This document shows, piece after piece, positions 47,600-57,907 of a stretch of DNA of 64,000 bases. The DNA comes from Fragilariopsis cylindrus CCMP1102 (lineage: Eukaryota; Bacillariophyta; Bacillariophyceae; Bacillariales; Bacillariaceae): positions 1 through 64,000 of the forward strand of contig FMBT01000055.1 in assembly GCA_900095095.1 (NCBI GenBank), given 5' to 3'. The position numbers were made by a program, and so were the translations under genes. A model generated the notes under the pieces. The model ran no database searches. It was given only the letters and a program-made list of their open reading frames with translations, and was not told the origin of the DNA. Every line of letters starts with the position of its first letter. Position 1 is the stretch's first letter.

Positions 47600-49069
47600 A
47601 TGAAACGAGATTGTCAACTATTGTCCTTGGTCCTGTTGATGTACTTTCCTGCCTTTCTCTCGGCCATGACAACGAAGATGAAGACGACAACAACGAAAAC
47701 GAAAACGATGGCCACTCTGAAGGGAATCGTTTTTGACATGGACGATACGCTCGTTCGATCAAATCTCGATATACCGGCAATGTATCGGAAGATATTTGGA
47801 ACTGATCCATCTACAAATGTCAATTGTGATATCTTAAAAGACATTAATGATTTACCAACGCAAGAAGAACGAACTAGAGCTCATCAAATTGTTGATGAAA
47901 TGGAAGAAGATAGTCGACGACAAATGACGCTCATGCCTGGTTGTGTTGAATTACTTACATGGTTGAAGGCGCATAATATTCCTATATCATTGGTAACACG
48001 GAATAGTAAGAAAACTACCACCGTGTTCAATGAAAAACTTGAACGTGCACAACAAGGACGAGGACGACAACGGCAAATGCAAAAATTTCAACATATTTTG
48101 ACTAGAGATGACAATATCCCACCCAAACCCGATCCAACTGCATTGCAAATAATAGCACAAGATTATTTCAATGTAGATCTACCCTCTTCTGAAATTCTCA
48201 TGGTTGGAGATTCAATTGTCAACGACATAGGATTTGGTAAAAACGCAGGTGTTCAGACCGCGTTGCTGTTGACCAGTGATAGTCAACATAATGATGAAGA
48301 AGAAGAAGAAGAAACAACAACAGACGATGGAGCCGATTTTTATGTAGAACGTCTTACTGAATTGCCACGAAAGTTATGGAAACACTATTTGATTGATGGT
48401 CCATTGGGTAATACCGAAGAGGTTAATAAGATGCCATTGCATGGGTCACCAGCACCACAACCAACCACAGACCTTTCAAAGGCGGTGGTAAATGGTGACA
48501 CTGCCACCGTCGAAGCTTTGCTCGAAGAATTATCCCTTGATGATATCATACACCCAGTAAATATTGATAGGAATAAGGATGATTTAGATCAATACGATGA
48601 AAGCAACACAGCATTAATATGGGCCGCTGAAGTTGGAAATTTAGAAGTAACTAAACTTATTTTGGATAAAATAACAGCAGAAGCATTTAGTGATCGAATA
48701 TCATCTTCTACATCGTCTCAAGATGCCTCTATCCTGTTATTATCCTTTATCAATCACCGTGGATTTCTCGGTGCAACTGCATTAAATCGTGCTGCAAGGA
48801 GAGGACACACAAATGTTTTGGAATTGCTACTGTCATTGTCGTCGTCGGGCAATAAAATAAGTGACAGCTTGTTGTTTGATATTAACCTTCCAAATAACAA
48901 GTTGCAGCATCCTCTACATTTCGCTGCCTTCAAGAAACACCCGAAGACAGTGGAATATCTCTTAAAAAATGGAGCTGATCCTTTTGTTTTAGATCGTAAA
49001 GGTCGAACCCCTCGTGAAGATACGTCTTGTGATAAATGTAAATCTTTGTTGGAAGAGGCCATGCGTTAA
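47600..49069 (+). CDS. HAD-family phosphatase fused to ankyrin repeats
   Basis: A single exon of 489 residues. After a hydrophobic start (CQLLSLVLLMYFPAFLSAMT, a possible signal peptide) and a Thr/Lys linker comes the HAD domain. Motif I is VFDMDDTLV (nucleophile Asp46, Asp48); motif II is ISLVTRNSKKTT; the motif III Lys is in PPKPDPTAL; motif IV is MVGDSIVNDIGFGKNAG. A cap helix region lies between I and II. From about residue 290 the protein carries ankyrin repeats: LSKAVVNGDTATVEALLEEL, NTALIWAAEVGNLEVTKLIL, ATALNRAARRGHTNVLELLL and QHPLHFAAFKKHPKTVEYLL. All catalytic residues are present, so phosphatase activity on a small phospho-compound is plausible. The repeats probably bind a protein partner. 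The stop at 49069 is followed within a few bases by a repeat element. Confidence 0.88.
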   Translation: MKRDCQLLSLVLLMYFPAFLSAMTTKMKTTTTKTKTMATLKGIVFDMDDTLVRSNLDIPAMYRKIFGTDPSTNVNCDILKDINDLPTQEERTRAHQIVDEMEEDSRRQMTLMPGCVELLTWLKAHNIPISLVTRNSKKTTTVFNEKLERAQQGRGRQRQMQKFQHILTRDDNIPPKPDPTALQIIAQDYFNVDLPSSEILMVGDSIVNDIGFGKNAGVQTALLLTSDSQHNDEEEEEETTTDDGADFYVERLTELPRKLWKHYLIDGPLGNTEEVNKMPLHGSPAPQPTTDLSKAVVNGDTATVEALLEELSLDDIIHPVNIDRNKDDLDQYDESNTALIWAAEVGNLEVTKLILDKITAEAFSDRISSSTSSQDASILLLSFINHRGFLGATALNRAARRGHTNVLELLLSLSSSGNKISDSLLFDINLPNNKLQHPLHFAAFKKHPKTVEYLLKNGADPFVLDRKGRTPREDTSCDKCKSLLEEAMR

Positions 49070-49071
49070 GA

Positions 49072-49440
49072 AGGGAAGGGGTCACTTTGATTGGTGTTCA
49101 GCGCGTGTACTAGCTGCTATAAGTTTGAAACTCAGTGTGTTTTTTGGTCATTTTGTCCTACAGTACTTCGTAATTAGTTCAAACTGTTTATCACTATCAT
49201 TTTCGTACCTACCACCCTGAAGTAGGGCATAGAAATAATTCTACAAAAAAAGATTTAATGCTAATGGGTGCTTGTATGAGTGTACGAAAGAGAGCACCAA
49301 AAAATAATTGTGTGACTGATTTTTTTAATTTTGTTTGCTAAACTACACACTGCGCTGTACAGTGTTATAGCTCAATTATGCGCAGATTTTTGGAAAAGTG
49401 CACAGATTTTATCTGAAGCGCGTTAATTACTGTTATCGCG
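49072..49440. mobile_element. Second, inverted and end-truncated copy of the MITE
   Basis: Read on the - strand, this matches 39735-40150 collinearly. Examples are the shared GGGTGCTTGTATGAGTGTAC, GGCATAGAAATAATCT-like and CACTTTGATTGGTGTTC segments. Neither terminal inverted repeat is left. It begins within a few bases of the stop codon of the HAD-ankyrin gene and so forms its 3' untranslated region. It lacks the 36-bp insert found in the first copy. Confidence 0.8.
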
Positions 49441-49679
49441 GCCGATTTTTTATTTATTTTAATCGTGGACTAAATCGTGCCTTACACAAAATTCGGTGCA
49501 CGGAGGAAGTATTACAAGTGCCCTCAGAGTAATGTTAAGCGTTCATTTGGAAAACAGAACAAGAACACAATTCCAAATCATAACAAACAAGCACGACCAC
49601 AATAATACGAAGGCACATTATATCAACCATACCCTACAATTACGCAGGCATACATTCCTGATACTGTATTACATCAACC
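49441..49679. other. Spacer with one lone copy of the CTTCCTCCGTGC end
   Basis: GCACGGAGGAAG followed by TA lies at 49498-49511. It is the same 12-bp end as the 36-bp insert and is preceded by GT as in that insert. No partner inverted end is found nearby, so this is probably one end of a related element whose other end has been lost. The last part is the promoter of the gene at 49680. Confidence 0.5.
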
Positions 49680-50270
49680 ATGGCAACAACCGAAGACAAT
49701 TGTAATTGGAGCACTAAATGTTGTGGATGTTGTTGTGATATGCGTCAATCGGTAATCGCTGTGAACATGATATCGATAGGCATGTTGGTAATGGCAATAG
49801 TTTTACAAATCGTTGGGTCCTTTGATACTGAACTTGATGACGATATCATACAGGAAATTAATAAAATTTTTGTACCAGTTTTCATCGCTGTCAATATCGT
49901 TTTTGCTATCTTTTACAGTTTAGGAATCTACGGAGCATACAAAAATAAAATCTGGCCTGTTGTTATTTCTCTAGGTGGACACATTGCTTATTTCGGGATC
50001 TCTGTCTTTATGGTCGATCTTGCTGGGGTTATTTTATCTTTATTCTTTGTTTACCCACATATCTTCTTCATTCGAGAACTCAAACAAAAGAGAAATAGTA
50101 CAAGTAGCAACGGCAATGCCAATGCCAATGTCACAGATAACGTTGAAATGGCAGAAATTGGAGATGATGATGTAACTGTCAAGGAGGATTTCGATGATAT
50201 GTCAGAAATCGATGTGAATCATAATTACGATGACACTAAGGACATTACTGTGACTGCAACAATTGTTTAA
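49680..50270 (+). CDS. Small four-helix membrane protein, unrecognised
   Basis: A single exon of 196 residues. A Cys-rich N-terminus (CCGCCCDMR, possible palmitoylation) leads into four membrane helices. They are VNMISIGMLVMAIVLQIVGS, FIAVNIVFAIFYSLGIYGAY, WPVVISLGGHIAYFGISVFM and LAGVILSLFFVYPHIFFIRE. There is an acidic loop between the first two. The C-terminal about 55 residues are polar and acidic with an Asn/Ala repeat. The layout resembles small tetraspan proteins that recur in diatom genomes, but there is no CCG motif in a large outer loop, so this is not a true tetraspanin. The function is unknown. Confidence 0.75.
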   Translation: MATTEDNCNWSTKCCGCCCDMRQSVIAVNMISIGMLVMAIVLQIVGSFDTELDDDIIQEINKIFVPVFIAVNIVFAIFYSLGIYGAYKNKIWPVVISLGGHIAYFGISVFMVDLAGVILSLFFVYPHIFFIRELKQKRNSTSSNGNANANVTDNVEMAEIGDDDVTVKEDFDDMSEIDVNHNYDDTKDITVTATIV

Positions 50271-50741
50271 TCAGGCATTAATTTTCTTCAAACAAGTCTA
50301 ATTATCATATATATGTGTGTAAATGTACTAACTATTAGAAACATCCGAATGCATATATCGATGATGACACACTGTAGTAGCAGCTTTGTAAACATCGATA
50401 GGAAAAGGAAAATACATTGTGACGAAAAGGATAGCAAGCCGTTTAGTTCGTGGATTAAAAAAACAAATACATAAACTAATAACAGTGCATACACATCTAT
50501 GAAAAAGTCAACAAGCAATATTTTAAAATTACATTTCTTTATACTACATAATACTTCTTCCAGTTTATGATATGTCCTATATAAGAATACATTTAACAAT
50601 TGAATATTCAAAAGTTGTATTAGTACAGTATAATGTCTTCTATGGTATACTGTGATGATCAAAAAGTAACATAATATGTTATTATGCATTATGAAAAAGA
50701 ACGAAGTGTATTGAAATTAGGAGAAAGATTCACTACATTCT
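50271..50741. other. Intergenic between convergent genes
   Basis: AT-rich, with both 3' regions. A 133-codon frame on the - strand (50288-50689) is hydrophobic low-complexity sequence and is rejected as a gene. Confidence 0.4.
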
Positions 50742-51982
50742 TCACTCGTTCATGATTATTGGCAGATTTCTTGGTTTGTGATCGACCATTATTGTTGGCG
50801 GATCTCTTGATTTGTGGATGGAATCAATAGCTATACTAGATCGACGATCAACCGTTTTTGTTGGCGGATCTTTTGATTTGCGAATGATATCCATAGTTCT
50901 ATGTTGCTGATATGTGGAATATGAATGCACTGAAGGCGGATCAAGAATTTTGACACTTTCTACTACACTGCAACTGCTTGCGCTTTCCCATGATTCAGTT
51001 TCATCCAATAAGGAAGTAACGACAAGTTGTTGGGAATTAGCTGCTGCATTGTCGTCATACAAATTGCCCCTTTGGACGTAATCGTTTTCCTTTACAATGG
51101 AACTTAATGGTTGTGAATCATTTATGTTATCGTATATATATTCCATGACCAAATCTTTTTTGAACTGTACTCGCATCCTAACTCTCCCAGATGCAAATCG
51201 TTTCACATAGGGATTCATTGAAATCATTCTTATACAATCTATTAGTAGAAGAAATAAAGAAATATAGTGTGAGAAAATACTATAGTGTTGTACGTGTGCG
51301 TGTATATCATTTTCAATTCGTTTACTGTACTTACCTCCATGAGTAATTTCAGCATCTTCCTTTTCAAAACTACTTCTACTATCGTATCGATATCTTCAGG
51401 TGTAAGGTGAAAGTCTCCAAAATACGAAGCTGTTGAATTTATCCCTATTGAAATCGGAAACAAATAAATAGATAATTAATCAATGAGCTCATATTTAGTA
51501 ACACTTAAAGATCCAATCTCTAATTCCCAAACACATAAATATCGTACAGTATAGTAGTAACTAACTAACTTACCAGTCAAAAGCTCGTGCAATTCTTGTA
51601 TTTCAATATATCCTCGCTTCAAATCATCGCTAACTTGAAGAGCAAAATTAATAATCGTTGGAGTATTATCAAATGGACATGCCAGAAGCGAAATTCCTAT
51701 ACAAAATTCTTTGGATGACACTTTTTCGTCACCTTTATTGTCCCACATAGTGAACAACAGATCAAATATCTCAACGTTCGAAAGATTTGCTAAATCCAAA
51801 GCTTGATCGAATCCTTCTCTTTTTATCATTCCAAAAGCATCTGAAAAAGCTGTCATAGCGTTTCTTAAAGATATAATTTGTGCCTTTTCTAGGAAACAAT
51901 TTCGAGAAACAGCCATCATCGCTAACGATGCTTCCTCTACTGCGCATTGTATTGATGCTGATGACGATTTTGCATTGCCCAT
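50742..51982 (-). CDS. EF-hand protein with N-myristoylation signal
   Basis: Three exons. Exon 1 is 51574-51982 and exon 2 starts at 51444; both junctions are canonical. Exon 3 ends at 50742. The start MGNAKSSS fits N-myristoylation (Gly2, Ser6). One canonical EF-hand loop is visible, DNKGDEKVSSKEF, within a calcineurin-B/NCS-like helix pair. A second, degenerate one is in SDDLKRGYIEIQELHELL. A Ser/Asp/Pro-rich tail of about 150 residues follows, with three copies of a K/R-x-x-x-D/N-x-P-x motif (for example RKSKDPPTKTVDRR). The exon 2-3 join is unclear. The best donor (GTAAGT after 51335) gives the wrong phase, whereas donor GTACAG after 51331 with acceptor before 51238 gives an open 339-residue protein. 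A missing base is the alternative. The likely role is a membrane-associated calcium sensor. Confidence 0.65.
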
Positions 51983-53270
51983 TTTACTTCTTTTTCAGGA
52001 GATTGATAGGTGATCGTTATGGATTAATAAAACTCAGCGTTAATAAAGTAGTTGTAGAATAAATTATGTGTTGTTATTATTGTTGGATGCATCTTTTATT
52101 TCAAAAATTCTAGCGATCGTCTTTTTATTTAGCGACGCGAGGACGCGTATTAAAGAAAATGGAATGTTAAACAATAATGTTAAACAATAATGCACGACTG
52201 AAACAGGTATGTTATTATAGCTACAGTAGTACAGTACGTACAGTTGTACACTATTACCATAATGCCGCCGAACCAATAAACTAACAGAAGATCAAAGGAT
52301 CAAACACTCATTAACTACAACAGTTTGAGCATTACTTCATCAATATCTTTTGCCATCAATTTATTCAAGAATGATGAATCAATTAATCAATAGAAGAATT
52401 AATCAAATCACTGCATTTTTTCGATAATCTCTCCGCACATTTAACAGACTGCAAAACCTACTTGAAAGGCTACAAATGGTAAATTTTAAAGCAGTTATCC
52501 ATGCTGGGAATAAGATAAAATATAGAAGTGAAGGATTAACTAATGCTGTTCCTTCCAATTCTATACCAAAATAATCTGCACCACAGTATACACATGGTTT
52601 CTTGTAGGGAGGATGTCGTGTCATTGGTTCGTACCCGAAATAATAACCCTAACTAATGCTGTTCCTTTCAATTCTATACCAAAATAATCTGTACCACAAT
52701 ATACATATGGTTTGCTTGTAGGGAGGATATCGTATCGAAAGTACAGTAATACATGGAAATGGAATCATTGATAGACTAGCTTCAAAAATAGGTGCGATGT
52801 AAGTAAAAATATGGTAACATTTTATGAACATTCTGGGCCTTGAATGAATAAGGGGGATTTTTGTTTCTAATTTTCTTTATAATTCTTCCAACAGACTCTT
52901 TGTGTAGAAGACACCCAGACAGAATAAGATTTTATCCAGCATATTGGAGAGCACAGAGATTCAATACTTGACCTGAATTATCTGCAGATCATGATCTTTT
53001 TTGTAGCATTTGGGACCCTTTCGTTGCCTTCGTCTCGTTGAACTGTATTCTCTTTTGTTCTTTCACATATTGTGTGTGTGATACGATCACAAATAGATCG
53101 ATATATCCAATTGTTTTCGTATCATCTTACATCACTTACGCCAATACGATTGCTAGAGAAAATTCGTTCTTCGTGGGAGCTATCAAACCTCGAAGATGCT
53201 GACTACAAAGTATTTATGATAATGATCTAACTCAACTTACTGGGAGACGTAAATACACTAGAATTTACTA
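51983..53270. other. 1.3 kb intergenic with an 85-bp direct repeat
   Basis: This holds the promoter of the EF-hand gene and the 3' region of the proteasome gene. The only structure is the direct repeat at 52538-52622 and 52651-52736. Small open frames on the - strand here are translations of those repeats. Nothing else is supported. Confidence 0.4.
52538..52736. repeat. Direct repeat of about 85 bp
   Basis: The copies lie at 52538-52622 and 52651-52736, roughly 90% alike by eye. They start AACTAATGCTGTTCCTT and end near GTAGGGAGGATRTCGTRTC. On the - strand both can be read as K-P-x-V-Y-C-G-x-D-Y-F-G-I-E-L-x-G-T-A-L-V, but in differing frames relative to neighbours. They may be remains of a duplicated exon. 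Confidence 0.8.
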
Positions 53271-54026
53271 CTATCTTTGCAGCAGCATGTTGGATCGTCC
53301 ATCGTCCCGGCCTTCATCCGATACTTCTCCAGTCGTCACCCATCGAACCCCATTTGTATCGACGCATTTGATGCAGGGAGCCTCCGGTGAGTTGACAACG
53401 TAACGACTTCGTAATTGTTTGAAGCATTCTTCCATTAATCGAACGGCTTCGGCTCGTGTAAGATCCGGCCTATAGCTTTGGTCTAGGATACTCAATAAAA
53501 AGTTTGCCCCGTGACCATGTGCACCGTATTGTATCTTCTGCAGCGACCCGTATTCGTCAAGCCAATAGAGATGGGGTTGATACAGACCTGAACCGGTGTT
53601 GAGAACGTTTGACGAAGTCACACGAACCAATTTCTGTGGGATGTTTCCTTCTATTGCAGTCGTCTTTTTATTGTTCACCTCGCTCAAAGCTTGTCGGACT
53701 TGCTTCTGAATCTTCTGAGATGCAGATATTTCGTATGGGATCGATTTTGTATCTATTTTCTCACCACTATCATCTGCAACTCCATTATCATCACTATCAT
53801 CACCCTCATCATCAACCCACATCATCCCCGCAATCAATAGGCAAACTCTGAGTGGACGGGTTCGCAAATTTTCCCATACATGCCGACGAGCAAAGTGTGC
53901 CATTGCCCGGACGTCCAAACCTTCATCATTCAGACATGGCATATTACTAGCTTCTTTACTCGAGGAAGATGCTACCCATCGCACGTCACATCCTACTCCA
54001 CCATTATTGTATTCATGAATCGTACC

Positions 54027-54057
<31 letters not shown>

Positions 54058-54697
54058 GTTGAGCGGAGCATTTATGATGTTTATTTATTATAGATAGGTC
54101 AGCATACTTAAAATGATAGATGCAACACTCATCATCACAACAATGTTATCAGAATCTCAATATTATTAAATACGTACCGTATGCTTTCAAAATACTCAAT
54201 ACTTTATCCGAATCTGCAGCGTCTCCCGCCGCAGCTGCAACTATTGTTTGTTGTCGTCGTCCTCCTCGTCCTCGTTGCTGTTGTATCTTACTCTTCGTAA
54301 CAAATGATACTGTTTCGGGAACAGATTCACTCGTTGTTATTCCAACCTTAGTTTTTTGTCGTCGAAGGTCGTCGTAGCCGTTGTCATTATTTGGAAACGG
54401 ATCGATCAAGGGGGTGATTTTATCGACATTCGATACCGTCAACGCGATGCTTTGACTCACACTAGAATCAGCTCCCAACAGGATAAAATCTTTACCGACA
54501 ATCCCAATCAACGTTTCGGATCCAGCCGCTGACGAGGCCTCCACGAGGAATGTCGTCGTCGTCGTCGTCGTCGTCGATAAGGAAAAGAATAAAATATAAC
54601 ACGATGCAACGACTGTTATGATCATCGCCGAAGACGACGAAAGTGATCTTCTCCTGTTCCCGATGAGGCTATGGTGGTTCTGTTGGATAGGACTCAT
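53271..54697 (-). CDS. PSMB2: 20S proteasome beta subunit (PSMB2/beta-4 type) with signal-like N-terminus and inserts
   Basis: Two exons, complement(join(53271..54025,54178..54697)), give 424 residues; the join reads LKAYGTIHEYNNGG. The core matches PSMB2, a non-catalytic beta subunit: SETLIGIVGKDFILLGADSS, SIALTVSNVDKITPL, HFARRHVWENLRTRPLRVCL, QPHLYWLDEYGSLQKIQYGA, GHGANFLLSILDQSYRPDLT and EECFKQLRSRYVVNSPEAPC. Typical PSMB2 is about 200 residues. The doubling comes from three additions. One is an N-terminal extension with a clear hydrophobic helix (SSAMIITVVASCYILFFSLS) and a Thr run. The second is a Gln/Arg insert near residues 120-150. The third is an Asp-rich insert followed by a Lys-rich one. 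A signal peptide on a proteasome subunit would direct it to the ER or, in diatoms, the periplastidal space. The intron has a TA repeat next to its acceptor. Confidence 0.85.
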
Positions 54698-55140
54698 TGG
54701 GAGTGATATTGTAGTGAGTTGTGAATGTTTTGTTCTTTGAGATAAATGACTTGGTTGTTTTGATTATATCTCAATGTTGTAGTATTGCTATGACAATATT
54801 CAAACAACACTACAACAAGAAAGAAATGTTATCTCAATGGGACTTCGATTTCGAAATTGGGGGTTGATTTTGATTGAGGGGTGGAAACAGAACAGATTAC
54901 GTAGCCCCTTTTTTGAGTCGTATTTTGCCAGCAAAAATCTTTCTCAAAAAATTTGCCTTCTTTCTTTGTCTTCTTTTTTCTTTCTTTCGTTCTCTTTCAT
55001 CTTATTCATCATATTGAATATGTCAGCCATATCGTAAGCAACAAACAACAAACAACAACAGCAGCATCGATTGGATTAGTACCTTCAGTTTAGATCGGTT
55101 CGCAACAACAACAACAACAGCAAATCAAGAAATAACAACA
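54698..55140. promoter_or_regulatory. Divergent promoter shared by a proteasome subunit and PI31
   Basis: A 443-bp gap lies between the start codons of the beta subunit (-) and PI31 (+). Pyrimidine-rich stretches lie at about 54950-55010 and CAA-type repeats at about 55035-55140, probably the 5' leader of PI31. A short open frame at 54837-55037 is rejected. Confidence 0.5.
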
Positions 55141-56841
55141 ATGGGATCTACCATCGACGAAAAAGACGTGGACGATTTTGAGATCGTTAAGGACTACCTT
55201 ATGCGATGTCCACATGTTTCTTCTGCCCGAGACAGTCCTGCTATCAAAGCAGCCTTAGAGGGCATTGAGAAGGAACAACAACGTCGGATTCGTGACGCCA
55301 AACTCCAATGTAAGTTTGGTGGCAAGCGAAGCGCATCCGCCGTTGTGGGTGACTACACCGATAGAGACGAAATTGTTGTGGTAGATAAAGATGACATCGA
55401 CGTAACAACTAACGAGAGAATGATGGATACAGAAGAAGAAGAAGATGATGATAAAGAATGGCAGGACGTGCCACATAAAGACGATGGGTTTACTTCGGGA
55501 GGTAATATCGATCATTCTTCTGAATTGGAAGGAAGATCTGGTGGAAGTAGCTTTTTAGGAAAAGAACTTGCAAAAGCCTGTGTAGATGCTATTGCGGAAC
55601 AACAGCAACGAAATAATGTTGTCGTTTCATCTCCCATCGCTGCTATTGCAGTTGCATTACACGCTGCTCTTCGATCCGACATTTTGGGGTTCAAAACCCA
55701 AAATATCCTTCCACAAAAAGAATCGTCGTCAAAGAAGGGAGGATTAGCATTCGCCGCTCCAATACGTGAATTGAATAAAAACCAGTTTTTGCCGTACGGA
55801 TGGGACGATATGAGATCTAGTAGTTCTGGCAACACAAACACAACCGACAAGAAAAATAGTACCGTTTCTCTTCGTTATCGCAAAATGGATATGGGCGCTA
55901 TGATTTTAACCGTGGAATCAGTCGATGAAGAAGGTGATTGTAATGATAATAATAATATACCTGGTACTACACAAAAAAACGTCCAAGTCACGCTCGTTCC
56001 AGCCAATAGTAAAGAAGATTCGACTCCAGTTCATGTCTTGAAATTTCCCATCGCCGAACACATCAATTTAGATTCATGGAATGCGGCAACGTTGAAGGCG
56101 GTTGGATCGAAAACCAGTGATAAGAAAGAATGTAAAATTGCACCAACTCTACATTACAAGAATTTATCGGGTCTTATGAGTAAGTTTTGTCGGACCTTTG
56201 ATTTGGGTACGGTGAGTAGTACGATTGACGATGCTGATACCTTAGTAACCGCGTCGTTAGTTACAACGAGTTACAATGATCCTATTTTGAAACAACCAAC
56301 ACCAGATACACATTATCCAGCCGTGGCGAGTGTTGAACACTATCCCAATCGTCGACTGGAAGGAGATAGAGCAGTCGCACCAGAATGGAAAGAGGGTCGT
56401 GTCCCTTCAACCTTTGATCAAGCATTTCCGGAAAGAAATCCTATTTATAGTGGTGATTTTGCTGGTGACATACTTCCAGCAGCGGGATTGCATGATCCGC
56501 GATTTCATACTGGACGAGGTAATAGCGAAGGACAAAGAATGGGCGGTAATCTCATGGGTCCAAATCATCCAATGTTTACTCCGGGTAGTGGTGGTCATGG
56601 ACAAATGATAGGAGGAGGAGGGGTTGCGTTTGGTGGACCAGGAACAATGCAACCGCGATTCGATCCCGTTTATCCTCCTGGTGTGCTAGACGATGACCAT
56701 CTTAGACACGGTCCTGCTGGTGGTCGTCGTCTTCACAACAAGAAACCAAGTCGTAGTACCACAGGCGAGCCGAATCCGGACCATCTTCCACCACCGAACT
56801 CTCTTGGTGGTAATGGCAATGACAATCATATGTTTATGTAA
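55141..56841 (+). CDS. PSMF1: Proteasome inhibitor PI31 homologue
   Basis: A single exon of 566 residues; animal PI31 is about 270. The N-terminal FP-like domain is spread by inserts: GWDDMRSS, VSLRYRKMDMGAMILTVESV, VTLVPANSKEDSTPVHVLKF and LHYKNLSGLMSKFCRTFDLG. The C-terminal Pro/Gly-rich region carries the family signature: YSGDFAGDILPAAGLHDPRF, GGNLMGPNHPMFTPGSGG, QPRFDPVYPPGVLDD, PNPDHLPPPNSLGG and HMFM at the end. In other eukaryotes the C-terminus (HbYX-like or its equivalent) contacts the 20S core, and PI31 also carries proteasomes as cargo. The first about 140 residues are acidic and disordered. The gene is transcribed away from a proteasome beta subunit gene only 443 bp off. Confidence 0.88.
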   Translation: MGSTIDEKDVDDFEIVKDYLMRCPHVSSARDSPAIKAALEGIEKEQQRRIRDAKLQCKFGGKRSASAVVGDYTDRDEIVVVDKDDIDVTTNERMMDTEEEEDDDKEWQDVPHKDDGFTSGGNIDHSSELEGRSGGSSFLGKELAKACVDAIAEQQQRNNVVVSSPIAAIAVALHAALRSDILGFKTQNILPQKESSSKKGGLAFAAPIRELNKNQFLPYGWDDMRSSSSGNTNTTDKKNSTVSLRYRKMDMGAMILTVESVDEEGDCNDNNNIPGTTQKNVQVTLVPANSKEDSTPVHVLKFPIAEHINLDSWNAATLKAVGSKTSDKKECKIAPTLHYKNLSGLMSKFCRTFDLGTVSSTIDDADTLVTASLVTTSYNDPILKQPTPDTHYPAVASVEHYPNRRLEGDRAVAPEWKEGRVPSTFDQAFPERNPIYSGDFAGDILPAAGLHDPRFHTGRGNSEGQRMGGNLMGPNHPMFTPGSGGHGQMIGGGGVAFGGPGTMQPRFDPVYPPGVLDDDHLRHGPAGGRRLHNKKPSRSTTGEPNPDHLPPPNSLGGNGNDNHMFM

Positions 56842-57907
56842 GAGCGCTTGCTGCTCTCATCATGCACCATAATTCATACGATAGAAGTAACACGTTACAT
56901 ATAATACTCTATCGAACTAAAAAATTTACCGAAGGGATTTTTAGTAATAGTAATCTACTTTAACCAGATACAGCATTCAAGCGAGAAAGCTTATTAGATC
57001 CCAAAATTATTATTCCGACTTCATGCGAGCAATACAGGTTAAGTTATTAGAACGCTATTCTACATAACGAAGACGAAACTATAAAAAGTAAGACATGAAA
57101 AAAGGATAAAATAAGTATAAAAATAAATGTGTAAATTTCCCAGATCTAGTAGTTATAATATTTAATAATTGTGGTATTACAGAGAGTACAGAGACTTCAT
57201 CCTCATGTCTATTTCGTGACATAAGTGATTTTGGTCAAGCGGTGACAAGAAGAAAAGAAAACGAAGCAATCGTTTTCACTTGTCAAATTGTATGTATGTA
57301 TATAGAGATATAATAATGATATATTGTATAAGGTATAGCTTTCTTTTAGAGAAATATGAGTTCCAATAAATGTGTACAGTAGTTATTGAAAAAAAACTGT
57401 TGTGTGTGTGTCCCCCCAGGTGTGAAAAAATAGTAATAATAATAATAGTGAATAATGATAGCAAGTAACATACGATTCATCATAATGTGTGGTGATGTGT
57501 GATGTGATAATAATACGATTGGTAGTAATGATACAGATGATCTCTCCAAAATATAATCCAAATTTGTTTGTTTGTTTGTTGTTGTTGTACATATGGATTG
57601 TATTTTGGTCTCGTTTGTTGTTTGTTTGCTATTGTTGTTGACGCTCGCTCGCTCGATTGATATAAAAATAATAAATCCCCGTGACTTGTTTCTTTTTACC
57701 TTCTTTTTTCAAACCCTTGTTTTATCCTTCTTTTGACAGACAGCTTCTTTTTTAAATTACAGAACAGAATGTAGTAGATCCCATATAAAACAAAATTTCG
57801 GCTTCCCGTATACATATACGCATAGATATTTATTTATAAGATAAATAATATGTTTGTGAAGTAAATATATACATCAGGACGAATAAATGTCTCTGGGACT
57901 TCCCCTC
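56842..57907. other. Intergenic between convergent genes
   Basis: The 3' regions of PI31 (+) and the RVSF protein (-) lie here. AT-rich, with TAA/TAG runs and TTTG repeats near 57560-57640. Three overlapping short frames on the - strand around 57276-57592 are translations of low-complexity DNA. Confidence 0.4.
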
